DNA of 63,439 nucleotides. It comes from a virus. Shown here one piece after another: positions 47,586-56,054 of this stretch (positions within the stretch are counted from its first letter, which is position 1; each line of letters begins with the position of its first letter). The notes under the pieces were generated by a model. It saw nothing but the letters and a program-made list of their open reading frames with translations, searched no databases and was not told where the DNA came from. The translations under genes and the position numbers were made by a program. The stretch spans positions 1-63,439 of IMG/VR virus record IMGVR_UViG_3300044825_001916. One strand, 5' to 3'.

Positions 47586-47812
47586 TTATCGGCCTTGCGG
47601 TCCAGGCGGTCGAAGATCTGCTTGAGGATCTCCTTCACTTCCTGGATGTCGGTCTTGTAGTCGTCCTTGCTGACGTACTTCGTGTGCAGCACGCGCTCGA
47701 GCGTTTTCACGTCGCTCTGGAGCGAGTTCACGCTATCCCAGACGACCTTGAGAACCCATCCAATGGCAGCGCCGCCGACCCCGACGATGATGTTGTAGAG
47801 GTCTTGGCTCAT
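47582..47812 (-). CDS. Membrane-anchored coiled-coil lysis protein
   Basis: 76 residues. One N-terminal hydrophobic segment (YNIIVGVGGAAIGWVLKVVW) followed by a coiled coil (SLQSDVKTLERVLHTKYV; EVKEILKQIFDRLDRKADK). This type occurs with phage holins; it might act like a spanin or holin regulator. First gene of the lysis set. Confidence 0.65.
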   Translation of the reverse strand: MSQDLYNIIVGVGGAAIGWVLKVVWDSVNSLQSDVKTLERVLHTKYVSKDDYKTDIQEVKEILKQIFDRLDRKADK

Positions 47813-47815
47813 GGC

Positions 47816-47983
47816 CTACTCCGCAGGAGCAATCGTGAGTTCGCCCGCCGCCACCAGAGCCATGATCGCGGCGTAGTCGGCGTTCGCCGGGTCGAGCGGC
47901 ACGAAGCTGGTCACGCCGTTGATGTCGCAGCGTATCTCAACATGTTGACCATTTCGATCAATCCATTGGGCGTTTGTGTACAT
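47816..47983 (-). CDS. Small protein after a tail fibre gene
   Basis: 55 residues, MYTNAQWIDRNGQHVEIRCD then NADYAAIMALVAAGELTIAP. Many phages have a protein of this type, ending in an acidic AxxELTIxP segment, next to fibre genes; a fibre-assembly role is often suspected. It lies three bases after the fibre stop and just before the lysis cassette. Confidence 0.65.
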   Translation of the reverse strand: MYTNAQWIDRNGQHVEIRCDINGVTSFVPLDPANADYAAIMALVAAGELTIAPAE

Positions 47984-47986
47984 GAT

Positions 47987-49072
47987 TTAGAGTTCCGACG
48001 CTGAGGTGTAGCCAGACGCGACGCTTGCATTGGAACCAGTCACCGTGAATGCAGGAGAAAAACCACCTGTATTCGCGTTAAACGCGTTGAGGCTGGATGC
48101 ATTAGTGTAAGAAGGCGAAATTAGAGCGATGGTTGGGCTGGCCCGCATAACAACAGGCCAAGGCAGCCACTGACCTGTTAACCCGGATGTCTGCCCGCCA
48201 GGACCGTACAGCGTGAAATTGCCCGCTTGATAATATCTCTGGCACAGTGCCAGTTCCTGCCCGAACAGCCTGCGTTCAAACGGCGTTGCGACGGTGCCGA
48301 CTTCAAGCTGGACGCCGGTAATTTGATAGGTCGCGCCGGTCGTGCTGTTGAGTTTGGTCGCTCCGGTCACGCCAAGTGCGTTGGCAGCTTGCCATGCGCC
48401 AGTGGCGTTAATGGACAGGGATGGGCCGGTCCCAAGTTCCCAGAACACAAAGACGCCCACCCCATTGCCGACCGGGAAAGCGGTTGTGCCGCCGGTAGTC
48501 GGCGCTGGAACAGAGATCGTGACAAACTGCCAAGTGTTTGCCGACGAGTAGGTGAACGTCGCGGCAAAGGTTTGTGTGGCATCGCCGCTTCGGAGCGTGA
48601 CGCCGAACGTCCCGGTGATCGAGATTTTCGCCCAGAACGAAAGCCTTGCCGGTGAAGCGCCGCTGCTACCCCAGGCAAAGTCGGAAATATTAAAGCCCTC
48701 GATGCGTTGCGCGATGGTAGAAAACAAGCCGCCAGTCGGAGTTTCGGCTGTCCCGGCGGTGTATCGCAGGCTGCTGATGAAGCCGGTGGGCGCGTCCGTC
48801 ACCTGTTGTGCGGTCGCGGTGTTGACGTACCCGTTGGCCCGGTCCACCAGAAATCGGTCAACCGGGTACACAGCGCCAACGGTAGGAACCGTCACGCTCG
48901 CCCCAGCATTCCGCTGGTCGATCCGCATGTCTCCATTGATGATGCGGTTCCGCAGGAAGCTGCTCGCCATCGCCGCAGTGCCCGCGAAGGTCGCGTTGCC
49001 CGAAGCGTCGAGGACGATGTTGTTGCTCGCGGAGGCGGCGTTCTTGAGGTTAACGGCCTGAATTGTGGACAT
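47987..49072 (-). CDS. Tail fibre/receptor-binding protein
   Basis: 361 residues. Starts STIQAVNLKNAASASNNIVL, then ASSFLRNRIINGDMRIDQRN and AVYPVDRFLVDRANG, a conserved start of tail-fibre tip domains with carbohydrate-binding-like fold (LSFWAKISITGTFGVTLRSG; TWQFVTISVPAPT; GVQLEVGTVATPFERRLF). The end (ASPTIALISPSYTNASSLNA) is a variable beta tip. Notably lower in GC than the assembly genes. Confidence 0.75.
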   Translation of the reverse strand: MSTIQAVNLKNAASASNNIVLDASGNATFAGTAAMASSFLRNRIINGDMRIDQRNAGASVTVPTVGAVYPVDRFLVDRANGYVNTATAQQVTDAPTGFISSLRYTAGTAETPTGGLFSTIAQRIEGFNISDFAWGSSGASPARLSFWAKISITGTFGVTLRSGDATQTFAATFTYSSANTWQFVTISVPAPTTGGTTAFPVGNGVGVFVFWELGTGPSLSINATGAWQAANALGVTGATKLNSTTGATYQITGVQLEVGTVATPFERRLFGQELALCQRYYQAGNFTLYGPGGQTSGLTGQWLPWPVVMRASPTIALISPSYTNASSLNAFNANTGGFSPAFTVTGSNASVASGYTSASEL

Positions 49073-49332
49073 CAGCGGGCCTCCAACTCAGCCTGGACCT
49101 CTGCCGCCGACCTCACCCAGCCCTGCTGGAAGGCAAGCTGCACGATGGCGTCCTTGGTTGCGGGAACCGGGATACCTTCCGCCAAGCACCGCTCAACGGC
49201 GACACGGACGACGTTCTCAACGGCGACGCGGCAGCGTTCCTTTACGGCGTTCTCAACCCACCCGACGGGATCAACCGCCTCAGAGGAGAGGGCCAGAGCT
49301 TCTGCGTCAGTGACGGAAACGGTATAGATCAT
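49072..49332 (-). CDS. Hypothetical helical protein in fibre region
   Basis: 86 residues, mostly helical (VGWVENAVKERCRVAVENVV; DAIVQLAFQQGWVRSAAEVQ). A similar pattern (IYTVSVTDAEALALS) is seen in small proteins next to fibre genes. The stop overlaps the fibre start by one base. Could be a fibre chaperone. Confidence 0.6.
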   Translation of the reverse strand: MIYTVSVTDAEALALSSEAVDPVGWVENAVKERCRVAVENVVRVAVERCLAEGIPVPATKDAIVQLAFQQGWVRSAAEVQAELEAR

Positions 49333-49342
49333 GGTGTGTCTC

Positions 49343-50107
49343 CTAGCTCAGAAGCTGGCCGGTAAACGAACCGTTGCCGGGCTCAAACTGAGGGGCGCCT
49401 GTAAATACGTTAACATCGACGTAATCGTTTGCATTCATCCGCAATACAACAACTCCGGCTTTCCAAGTGTATCCAAAGGAAACACCAACAATTTCAACTC
49501 TGCACGCCGTTGCCCCATTAAGGCGAATGTCAAATCCATATGCGCTGCCTTGACCGCCATTAGCAGTGAACAAATAATTTCCCGTCACAGGGGCGGTAAA
49601 CCTGCCTGTGCTGCTGTTATAGTGGCTGCCAATGTTATGATAGATGTTGTCAAACAACACTACGCCCGTCACGCTATTGGCGTTGCTCCTGCTCACCCGA
49701 AAAGAGGGCTGAGATGATATCGTGAACTGACCATTGGTGTTGATGCGGGCGCGTTCGCCGTTGTTGACATAAAATGTCAACGGGTGGTTCGTCACCGTCC
49801 CAACCGCACCGAGCGTGTTGAGTTGGTCGGTCCACATACCCTGCGTGACCGAAGAAGTCCTTAGCAGGATGTCGGCGTATTGGGTTGTGGACTGAACACC
49901 AATTCTCGCGCCCGGCGTCGTCGTGCCGATGCCTAGGTTCCCACTGGCATCTAGGCGCATGACCTCCGTGCCGCCTTCGGCAAAGGCGATGGTGTCAGCC
50001 GCAGGGAAAAACATCCCGGTGTTGCCGTCAGTGCCCTGCACGGCGGGCGTTGCGGCAGAGCCGTCCGTGCCAGAGATGCCGGTGGAGCCGTTGATGATGA
50101 CGGGCAT
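49343..50107 (-). CDS. Tail fibre with C1q-like C-terminal domain
   Basis: 254 residues. The N-terminal ~90 have fibre shaft repeats (PAVQGTDGNTGMFFPAADTI; ASGNLGIGTTTPGARIGV). The C-terminal ~130 are a C1q-like domain: NIGSHYNSSTGRFTAPVTGN, then YLFTANGGQGS and YVDVNVFTGAP. Lower GC than neighbours, as common for exchanged receptor-binding domains. Confidence 0.75.
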   Translation of the reverse strand: MPVIINGSTGISGTDGSAATPAVQGTDGNTGMFFPAADTIAFAEGGTEVMRLDASGNLGIGTTTPGARIGVQSTTQYADILLRTSSVTQGMWTDQLNTLGAVGTVTNHPLTFYVNNGERARINTNGQFTISSQPSFRVSRSNANSVTGVVLFDNIYHNIGSHYNSSTGRFTAPVTGNYLFTANGGQGSAYGFDIRLNGATACRVEIVGVSFGYTWKAGVVVLRMNANDYVDVNVFTGAPQFEPGNGSFTGQLLS

Positions 50108-50346
50108 TAGCCGGGCGCTCCCAGTGCGGTCTTGATTTCGTCGGGCGTCGCCGCCGCGTCGATCTCGGTTTGCATCGCAGCGTACTTGGACCGGATGCCA
50201 GCGCGAGCCGCTTCGGCCTCAGCCTCAACCGTGCCGGGCAGGCGCTTGGCGATGGCCTCGTCATGCGGCGCAAACTCAGCAGCGCGCATCTGGCGGCGCA
50301 TGTCGTGCGCGATCTGCTTGGCCTTGTCGGTGTTGATGCGGATCAC
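50107..50346 (-). CDS. Tail-fibre assembly-type small protein
   Basis: 79 residues from a GTG overlapping the previous stop as GTGA, with GGAGG just upstream. RINTDKAKQIAHDMRRQMRA, EAEAEAARAGIRSKYAAMQT and AAATPDEIKTALGAP are the pattern of small fibre-associated phage proteins (DUF4376-like end). Putative chaperone for a neighbouring fibre. Confidence 0.65.
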   Translation of the reverse strand: MIRINTDKAKQIAHDMRRQMRAAEFAPHDEAIAKRLPGTVEAEAEAARAGIRSKYAAMQTEIDAAATPDEIKTALGAPG

Positions 50347-50558
50347 TGGCCGCCCTCCACATATTCCCATGCGCCACGGAAGGTGCGGTCGGTCGGGATG
50401 TCCGCGACACTGACGATCTTCCAGGGCTTGCCAGCAGGCACGTCCTTAGCGGCCAGGGCTTCGATGGTGTTGCCCTCTTCGGCCAACCACTCGGGTGCCG
50501 GGATGATGACGGCAACGCCGCCTTCGTCACTCGGAAATATGATGCGCTGATCGGTCAT
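50343..50558 (-). CDS. Small conserved tail-region protein
   Basis: 71 residues: RIIFPSDEGGVAVIIPAPEW, EALAAKDVPAGKPWKIVSV and RTFRGAWEYVEGG. Proteins of this pattern pair with the gene downstream in other phages; function unknown, fibre assembly likely. Confidence 0.65.
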   Translation of the reverse strand: MTDQRIIFPSDEGGVAVIIPAPEWLAEEGNTIEALAAKDVPAGKPWKIVSVADIPTDRTFRGAWEYVEGGQ

Positions 50559-50570
50559 GTTTGGCTCCTA

Positions 50571-51095
50571 TCAGCGGAAAACGGCGACACAGACAATGGT
50601 CGGGTCATATGAGGCTCCGGTCCCCCTTGATATCGTATTTATTGGTCCGGTATTTCCGGCGGAAAAATTGCCGTCAAAAAATATGAGGCCGCCATCGACG
50701 CCAAAGTTTGACCTAGTGGTGGCAATCGTTGAGTAGTTTGCGTCCGACATTGCTGTGGTAAAATTCACTGTGTAAGCGCCAGTTCCGCCGTCCGTGATGC
50801 TGCTGACGTTGCCGCTGCCCCGGATCGCCACCGTGCCGGTGCCGTTGAAGTTCACCCACGCCCGGCAGCCGTAAGCTGTGGCGACGGAGCCGTAGCCGGA
50901 GTTAAACGACAGGTTGCCAGAGCCGTCCCATGCAGGCGCACCAGTCGAAAGCATCGCAGGCGTCACAGCAGCCGTGCTGCCCGTGGTGACGACAGTGCCG
51001 GTGTTCGCCGGGATGGTCGCGGTGAAGGTGCTGGCCGTGCTGGGCACGTCGAGGGTGACGGAGCCGCCACCGGAGGAGTTGAGCTTCAGGGGCAT
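50571..51095 (-). CDS. Tail fibre tip protein
   Basis: 174 residues. The N-terminal SSGGGSVTLDVPSTASTFTA, TIPANTGTVVTTG and then the tip signature CRAWVNFNGTGTVAIRGSGN, VSSITDGGTGAYTVNFTTAM with DANYSTI are typical of short phage fibre proteins. The start overlaps the HNH gene upstream by ten bases. Low GC in the tip. Confidence 0.75.
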   Translation of the reverse strand: MPLKLNSSGGGSVTLDVPSTASTFTATIPANTGTVVTTGSTAAVTPAMLSTGAPAWDGSGNLSFNSGYGSVATAYGCRAWVNFNGTGTVAIRGSGNVSSITDGGTGAYTVNFTTAMSDANYSTIATTRSNFGVDGGLIFFDGNFSAGNTGPINTISRGTGASYDPTIVCVAVFR

Positions 51096-51625
51096 ACCGG
51101 GCCATCCTTAAAGACGGTCTGAGTTCCGTTGGCGATCCGTTTGATCGTGGTTGGGTTACATCCCACGATGGCCGCAAGGTCGTATGAAGATAGCCTAAGA
51201 GCCGACTTCATTTCCATGAGTTCGCTGGCCTCTTCAGCGGTGAAGAGAGCGCGTCGCTGACCAGCGTTAACCCTCATGCGATGGTAGTGATCCTGCGTGG
51301 GCGCTGTCCACAATCCGCTCTCGACGGAGTGAAGCATGTTCTGTTTTGCAGACACCCACTCAAGGTTGCTGGCAGCGTTGTTCTCTTTGTCGCCGTCTTT
51401 GTGGTTGACCTGATCGGCGCCGTCCGGTCGATTGCAGAAGCTCTCTGCCACAAGGCGATGAACCAGTCGCTGCACCTGAACGCCGTTGTGTCGGAGGGTT
51501 ACCTGCGGATACCCGTGCCCGGTGGAACCGCCCGTCATGCGACGCCGCTTGCCGTTCTTGCAGCTAACAACATAGCCGTCAGAATGGACAAGGTAGTCGG
51601 GGAAATCTCGGATATGCTTTTCCAT
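51086..51625 (-). CDS. HNH homing endonuclease with NUMOD4-like start
   Basis: 179 residues from the ATG at 51625 (taATG overlap with the gene upstream). KHIRDFPDYLVHSDGYVVS, CKNGKRRRM is NUMOD4-like; LVHRLVAESFCNRPDGADQV, NHKDGDKENNAASNLEWVSA is the HNH core with NHKDGDKxNN. The C-terminus holds a DNA-binding helix-turn-helix (SYDLAAIVGCNPTTIKRIAN). It lies within the fibre genes and overlaps a fibre start by ten bases. Confidence 0.9.
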   Translation of the reverse strand: MEKHIRDFPDYLVHSDGYVVSCKNGKRRRMTGGSTGHGYPQVTLRHNGVQVQRLVHRLVAESFCNRPDGADQVNHKDGDKENNAASNLEWVSAKQNMLHSVESGLWTAPTQDHYHRMRVNAGQRRALFTAEEASELMEMKSALRLSSYDLAAIVGCNPTTIKRIANGTQTVFKDGPVCP

Positions 51626-51807
51626 TAGGTCACAGTCCAAACGGAACCCGAACCAACCGTCACGACCACCCCGGAGGCGACCGTCACCGGCCCCGCCGTC
51701 ATGGCGTTGTAGTTGGTGGGGATCGTGTAGTTCGCCGACACGATAGTCGGGTTCACGAAGAACGTGGCCGCCACTGGCCCAACGGGCTGGTTGCCGAGAT
51801 AAATCAT
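51625..51807 (-). CDS. Short fibre-region protein
   Basis: 60 residues, beta-rich: MIYLGNQPVGPVAATFFVNP, NYTIPTNYNAMTAGPVTVAS and VVVTVGSGSVWTV. Short proteins with this NYNAMTAGPVTxxSGVxVTVxxGSxWTV end are frequent next to phage fibres and may be short fibres or spikes. Overlaps the HNH gene by one base. Confidence 0.65.
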   Translation of the reverse strand: MIYLGNQPVGPVAATFFVNPTIVSANYTIPTNYNAMTAGPVTVASGVVVTVGSGSVWTVT

Positions 51808-51809
51808 GA

Positions 51810-52133
51810 TCAGGTGATCTCCAGGTAAGAGATCACGAGGTCAGCAGTGCCCGAGGCCGTCCGCGCCCGCACCGTGTCCGTCGGCTGCATGACGACCTTC
51901 TGATCGCCGCCCACCGCCACCAGGGAGCTGCCGATCGGGATCGGAGCGCCCGAGACGATCGCGTAGGGCGTCGTGCCGCCCTTAAGCAGCTCGACCGTCA
52001 CGCTGATGTCAGCGACGGAGGTGTTCGCCAGCGACAGACCGATGATGGTCGTCTGGGTCGCAGCCGGGCAGGTATAGGCCGTCACGTTCGACGTGGTGAC
52101 CGAAGCGCCGTTCGACTTAAAGGTGTTGGGCAT
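51810..52133 (-). CDS. Small structural protein of the fibre region
   Basis: 107 residues, beta-rich: NTFKSNGASVTTSNVTAYTC, IGLSLANTSVADISVTVELL and VVMQPTDTVRARTASGT. This is the pattern of small virion proteins that often occur beside tail fibres. No motif that would give a function. Confidence 0.6.
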   Translation of the reverse strand: MPNTFKSNGASVTTSNVTAYTCPAATQTTIIGLSLANTSVADISVTVELLKGGTTPYAIVSGAPIPIGSSLVAVGGDQKVVMQPTDTVRARTASGTADLVISYLEIT

Positions 52134-52154
52134 CTGGAAGCTCCTTGTGTCAGC

Positions 52155-54614
52155 CTAACCGAGCGCAATGCTCATCGCAATTGCTGTTCCGGCGGGGTCG
52201 ACTTGAAGGTTGTTCTGCGCGCCCGCGATCGTGGTGGCACCAGTGCCGCCATTGGCGACTGCGAGCGTGCCGCCGAGGGTGAGGGTGCCAGAGCTGGTGA
52301 TCGGGCCGCCCGTGAAGGTCATGCCGGTCGTGCCGCCCGAGGCGTCAACGCTGGTGACGGTGCCGTTCGCGAGCGTGGCGATTGAGATCGAGCCGGAGCC
52401 GTTCGTGATGGCAATGCCAGCCCCGGCCGTCAGCGTCGCCAGCGTGTAGCCGGCGCCGTTGCCGATCAGAACCTGGCCATTCGTCGGGGTCGACGACAGG
52501 CCGGAGCCGCCATTCGCCACCGGCAGCGTGCCGGAGACGTGCGTCGCCAGGCCGATCTTGCCCCAGGCCGGATCCGCCCCGACGCCTCCGCTGAGCAGGG
52601 CATTGCCCGCAGCAACGTCCGAGAGCGCCGCCAGCGTGGTCGACGAGGACGCGTAGAGCAGGTCGCCCTGCGTGAAACTGCCGAGGCCCGTGCCGCCCCG
52701 AACCGCGCTCAGCGTGCCGGAGGTGACCTGGCTGGCATCAATCGCGATGGACGTGTTGCTCGCGGAGGTGATCTGGCCGCGCGCGTCGACCGCGATCGTC
52801 GGGACCGAGGAGGCGGTGCCGTAGCTCGCGGGCGTCACGCCGGTGCTGGTGATGCTGAACTGGGTGCCCGTCAGCGTCAGGCCAGCGCCGGCCGTGTAGG
52901 TGCCCGGGCCCGCGAACTGGACGAAGGTGATCGGGGTGGTGCCGATCGTGATCGGAAGCGGCGTCGTGACGACCCAGGCGGTGCCGGCGTTCTGGGTTCC
53001 GCTGCTGACAAAGACGTAGTCGCCGGGCCCCAGCTGAGAAGAGCTGTTGCCCACATCATCCATGTCGGTGGCGCGGGTGAGCACCCAATTCGTCGAGCCG
53101 GAGCCCAGGGTCGTGACGGTGTAGACCCCGTTCTCCGCGCCGGCCGTCTGGTTCTTCACCAGGATGCGAGCGCCCAAGATGGCCGTGTAGCCGTCGACCG
53201 CGAAGGCAGCCTGAGCGCCGGCGTTCGTGAGCGTCGCGCCCACGCCGCTGACGCCGTTGTTGTAGGTCGCCGTCAGGTTCGCCGTCGTAGCGGCTGCGGC
53301 GGGCGCGTGGACGTTCAGCCCCTCGACCGCAGCGTCGACATACTGCTTCGTCGCGGCGTCGAGCGGGTTGACCGGGTTCTGCGTCAGCGTGAGCGTCGTC
53401 AGGCCCGAGATCGTGGTCGCCGTACCGCCGAGGGCGATGGCCGTGCCGCCGATCGTCACGCTGCTGTTCTGCAGGTCGGCGTTCGGGATGGCGGTGACGC
53501 CGGTGAAGGCGCTGGACCCGTTGCCCTTGGCGTAGCCCGTGATGGTGGAGACGCCCGTGCCGCCTCGAGCCACCGGCAGGGTGCCGCTGGCCACAGCCGC
53601 CGCGTCGATCGCCACCGCGACGTTGGCTGCAGCCGTGAGGCGCCCCTGCGCGTCGACCGTGAAGGTGCCGACCTGGGAGGCAGAGCCGTAGCCGCCCGGC
53701 GTCACCGCCGTGTTCGCCAGCGCAATCGTGCGATCGGCCGAGAGGTTGCCGCCGCCCGTCAGGCCCGTGCCGGCGCTGACCTGGCGGGTGGCCGGGACGG
53801 CCCCAAGGTTGGAGACGGCCGTCGGCGCGTCGGTCGCGCCCGTGCCGCCCTTGGTGATCGGGACCACCGGCAGGTCGGCCGCCACCAGCGCGCGGAAGGA
53901 AGGCGCAGCGCCAGCCATGCCGGACGCTGGCCCCGCCAGCACCTGATTGGGCGACTGGAGGTTCAACGTGACGGCGAAGGTGCCGCTGGTCGTGATCGGG
54001 CTGCCAGCGACCGCAAACAGGTCGCTCGGCATGGTGAGCGCCACGAACTGAACCGTGCCGCCGGACGTGATGTCGAAGAAGCCCTTCGTGCCCGTTCCGT
54101 CGGTGCCGTAGTACTTCGACGCGCCGGGCGTCATCTGGTCGCCCTGGAGCGACAGGGTGCGGTTCACATCAAGGCGACCGCCGCCAATCAGCGAGCCCGC
54201 CGTGTCGATGCGCTGATCGTTGTTCACGCCGTCAGTGATGCCGTACCCGGCCAGCGTGGTGGGCTTGCTGCCGACGTTGGCGAAGGTGAGCGACACCTGG
54301 GAGCCGGCATCCACGCGGCCGTACTGGTCGACCGAGATCACCGGGATGAAGGACGCGCCGCCGTAGATGCCCGTTGAGCCGTAAGGCGCGAGCGAAATGG
54401 TGCGGTTCGCGGAGAGGTCGCCACCGCCCACCAGGCCGCCGCCCGTGTCGATCCGACGCGTGACCGGAACCGCAGTCGCCGCGGTCGTGCTCGCCAGGCT
54501 GGCCTGCTTCGTGACGCCGCCCTGCACCAGGATGACCGTGTCCTGGGGCGTCGGGTTCTGCGCCAGCGGGAGCTGCGTGATCCGGGTCGGGATAAGGTTG
54601 GACGGGACCGTCAT
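52155..54614 (-). CDS. Long tail fibre
   Basis: 819 residues. The N-terminus (LIPTRITQLPLAQNPTPQDT, VILVQGGVTKQASL) probably joins the tail; the shaft repeats GGGLVGGGDLSANRTISL and GGTG-type units (VPITKGGTGATDAPTAVSNL; VARGGTGVSTITGYAKG; VRGGTGLGSFTQGDLLYA; VANGGTGATTIAGA). A central DAATKQYVDAAVEGLNVHAP, ATYNNGVSGVGATLTN, GVYTVTTLG segment is a known fibre module. It is the longest fibre and likely the main receptor-contact shaft. Confidence 0.8.
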   Translation of the reverse strand: MTVPSNLIPTRITQLPLAQNPTPQDTVILVQGGVTKQASLASTTAATAVPVTRRIDTGGGLVGGGDLSANRTISLAPYGSTGIYGGASFIPVISVDQYGRVDAGSQVSLTFANVGSKPTTLAGYGITDGVNNDQRIDTAGSLIGGGRLDVNRTLSLQGDQMTPGASKYYGTDGTGTKGFFDITSGGTVQFVALTMPSDLFAVAGSPITTSGTFAVTLNLQSPNQVLAGPASGMAGAAPSFRALVAADLPVVPITKGGTGATDAPTAVSNLGAVPATRQVSAGTGLTGGGNLSADRTIALANTAVTPGGYGSASQVGTFTVDAQGRLTAAANVAVAIDAAAVASGTLPVARGGTGVSTITGYAKGNGSSAFTGVTAIPNADLQNSSVTIGGTAIALGGTATTISGLTTLTLTQNPVNPLDAATKQYVDAAVEGLNVHAPAAAATTANLTATYNNGVSGVGATLTNAGAQAAFAVDGYTAILGARILVKNQTAGAENGVYTVTTLGSGSTNWVLTRATDMDDVGNSSSQLGPGDYVFVSSGTQNAGTAWVVTTPLPITIGTTPITFVQFAGPGTYTAGAGLTLTGTQFSITSTGVTPASYGTASSVPTIAVDARGQITSASNTSIAIDASQVTSGTLSAVRGGTGLGSFTQGDLLYASSSTTLAALSDVAAGNALLSGGVGADPAWGKIGLATHVSGTLPVANGGSGLSSTPTNGQVLIGNGAGYTLATLTAGAGIAITNGSGSISIATLANGTVTSVDASGGTTGMTFTGGPITSSGTLTLGGTLAVANGGTGATTIAGAQNNLQVDPAGTAIAMSIALG

Positions 54615-54913
54615 GGAATGAGATAGCCCTCGCCGTCTTCGGTGGTGATGAAGTCGTCCCCGTCTTGCGAGATGAGGCCTGCCGGGGTGGTCGCGATCGA
54701 GACGTCCGGCCGCACGAACGGCAGCACGATGCGATCAGGCTGACGCGCCGGCAGGCGGTACGGGTCGAGAACGTCGAGATCCGCCTTGCAGACCCGCAGA
54801 CCTGGGGCGTTCGGATCTGAGTAGAGGTCGTCGAGCGACATCTTCCGCGAGCACCGGGCGCAGATCCCGATGCCCAGCGTCGATCGCCCGCGGGTGTCAA
54901 GGAAGACGCTCAT
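54611..54913 (-). CDS. Small protein with Cys pair upstream of the long fibre
   Basis: 100 residues: TRGRSTLGIGICARCSRKMS, DDLYSDPNAPGLRVCKADLD, VLDPYRLPARQPDRIVLPFV. Cysteines in CARC and later RVC could bind a metal. I recall proteins of this sort beside podovirus adaptor genes, function unknown. Overlaps the fibre start by four bases. Confidence 0.65.
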   Translation of the reverse strand: MSVFLDTRGRSTLGIGICARCSRKMSLDDLYSDPNAPGLRVCKADLDVLDPYRLPARQPDRIVLPFVRPDVSIATTPAGLISQDGDDFITTEDGEGYLIP

Positions 54914-55965
54914 CGGGTATATGGCCGCAGGTTCGGGGCGATCTTCATCGGCGAGCTGTCGCGCTCCTCGAAGAAGCAGGTCGCCAGCGCCTCGTCCGCC
55001 AAGCCCTTCAGCGTGCCAATCATGCTCGCCTCGACCTGGGGCGTCTCGAGCGCCAGGCGATAGGCCAGCATCGCCACGAGGCCCTCATACCAGCGCTGCG
55101 GGATGTCGAGCGTCTGCGTCAGGCGGCCGACGTCCATCAGGTAGCGCCGGCGCCAGGTCACGATCTGGTTGAACTGCTGGGCGTAGCCCGGCACCGGCCA
55201 GAGCCGGATGATGGGCACCTCGCGCTGGCGATCAAGCCAGAACTGCTGCGGGCGACCCTGGAAGGTCTTGTTCGGGAAGTTGACGTAGTCGTCCTGGTTC
55301 AGCCGGGCGAGCGGGATCTCGGTCGGGTTGAAGCCGGGGTAGAACTCCGCGACGTTCAGTATCGTGCCGTTGATGGCGCGCAGGCGGTAGAAGGACATCG
55401 GGAGCGCGCCCTCGACGTCGAACCACCGAAAGACGCGGCCCTGGTAGAGGAGCGGCCCGGGCGCCAGCGCGGTCATCCAGGTGATGCCGTCGGTCGAGGT
55501 CTCCACGACGAAGTCGTAGGTGCCGGTCGCGGTCGTCGCGATGCCGTAGGTCGTGACCGCCATCTGCGACTGGCCGGCGAGCGTGATTGAGCCGTTGACC
55601 GTCGCCTGGGTGCAGGAGGTCAGCATGTCGCCATCGAAGGCGTTGTCGGCGATGCCGCTTGAAGAGCTGTAGGAGCCCTCAATCCGCTGCATGGTGCGGA
55701 TGTTCGTGTTCAGCAGGTCGACGGTGCCGACGGGCGTGTCGACGTAGGAGACGCCGTAGGTGAACGGCAGGATGGTCTTCTCGACCGTCCAGAGGGGCAG
55801 GCCCCGGTTCACGAGGTCGGACATCAGCAGGTAGAGCGCGTCGCGCGCCAGATCCTGCATCTCGGCCGTGATCGCCTGCGGCGGGAGCCGGCAGCGACGA
55901 TACGCGTGATCGACGACCTTGTTCGTGTCGAAGACCGTCGTGGATGTCGTACCGGAGACCGTCAC
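54910..55965 (-). CDS. Head-tail connector/stopper-region structural protein
   Basis: 351 residues from a GTG start. An N-terminal adaptor-like helical part (AYRRCRLPPQAITAEMQDLA, RDALYLLMSDLVNRGLPLWT) encloses a central discoidin-like beta domain (MQRIEGSYSSSSGIADNAFD; FDVEGALPMSFYRLRAING) and is followed by PQQFWLDRQREVPIIRLWPV and the helical end WYEGLVAMLAYRLALETPQV. The adaptor halves are typical of podovirus connector proteins; the inserted beta domain may bind sugar or act as decoration. Confidence 0.65.
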   Translation of the reverse strand: MTVSGTTSTTVFDTNKVVDHAYRRCRLPPQAITAEMQDLARDALYLLMSDLVNRGLPLWTVEKTILPFTYGVSYVDTPVGTVDLLNTNIRTMQRIEGSYSSSSGIADNAFDGDMLTSCTQATVNGSITLAGQSQMAVTTYGIATTATGTYDFVVETSTDGITWMTALAPGPLLYQGRVFRWFDVEGALPMSFYRLRAINGTILNVAEFYPGFNPTEIPLARLNQDDYVNFPNKTFQGRPQQFWLDRQREVPIIRLWPVPGYAQQFNQIVTWRRRYLMDVGRLTQTLDIPQRWYEGLVAMLAYRLALETPQVEASMIGTLKGLADEALATCFFEERDSSPMKIAPNLRPYTR

Positions 55966-55983
55966 GTCACGACCCTACCGCGA

Positions 55984-56010
55984 GGAACGGCCCGCAAGCC
56001 GAGCCGTTCC
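55984..56010 (-). terminator. Hairpin between basic-protein cluster and connector gene
   Basis: A perfect 8-bp stem GGAACGGC (55984-55991) with GCCGTTCC (56003-56010) and an 11-base loop. No T-run follows on the minus strand. It is in the 89-base gap after the basic-protein cluster and may limit read-through. Confidence 0.45.
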
Positions 56011-56054
56011 CACCATACACACCGAGCTGGCGAAATGCCAACTTTCGGGCCACT

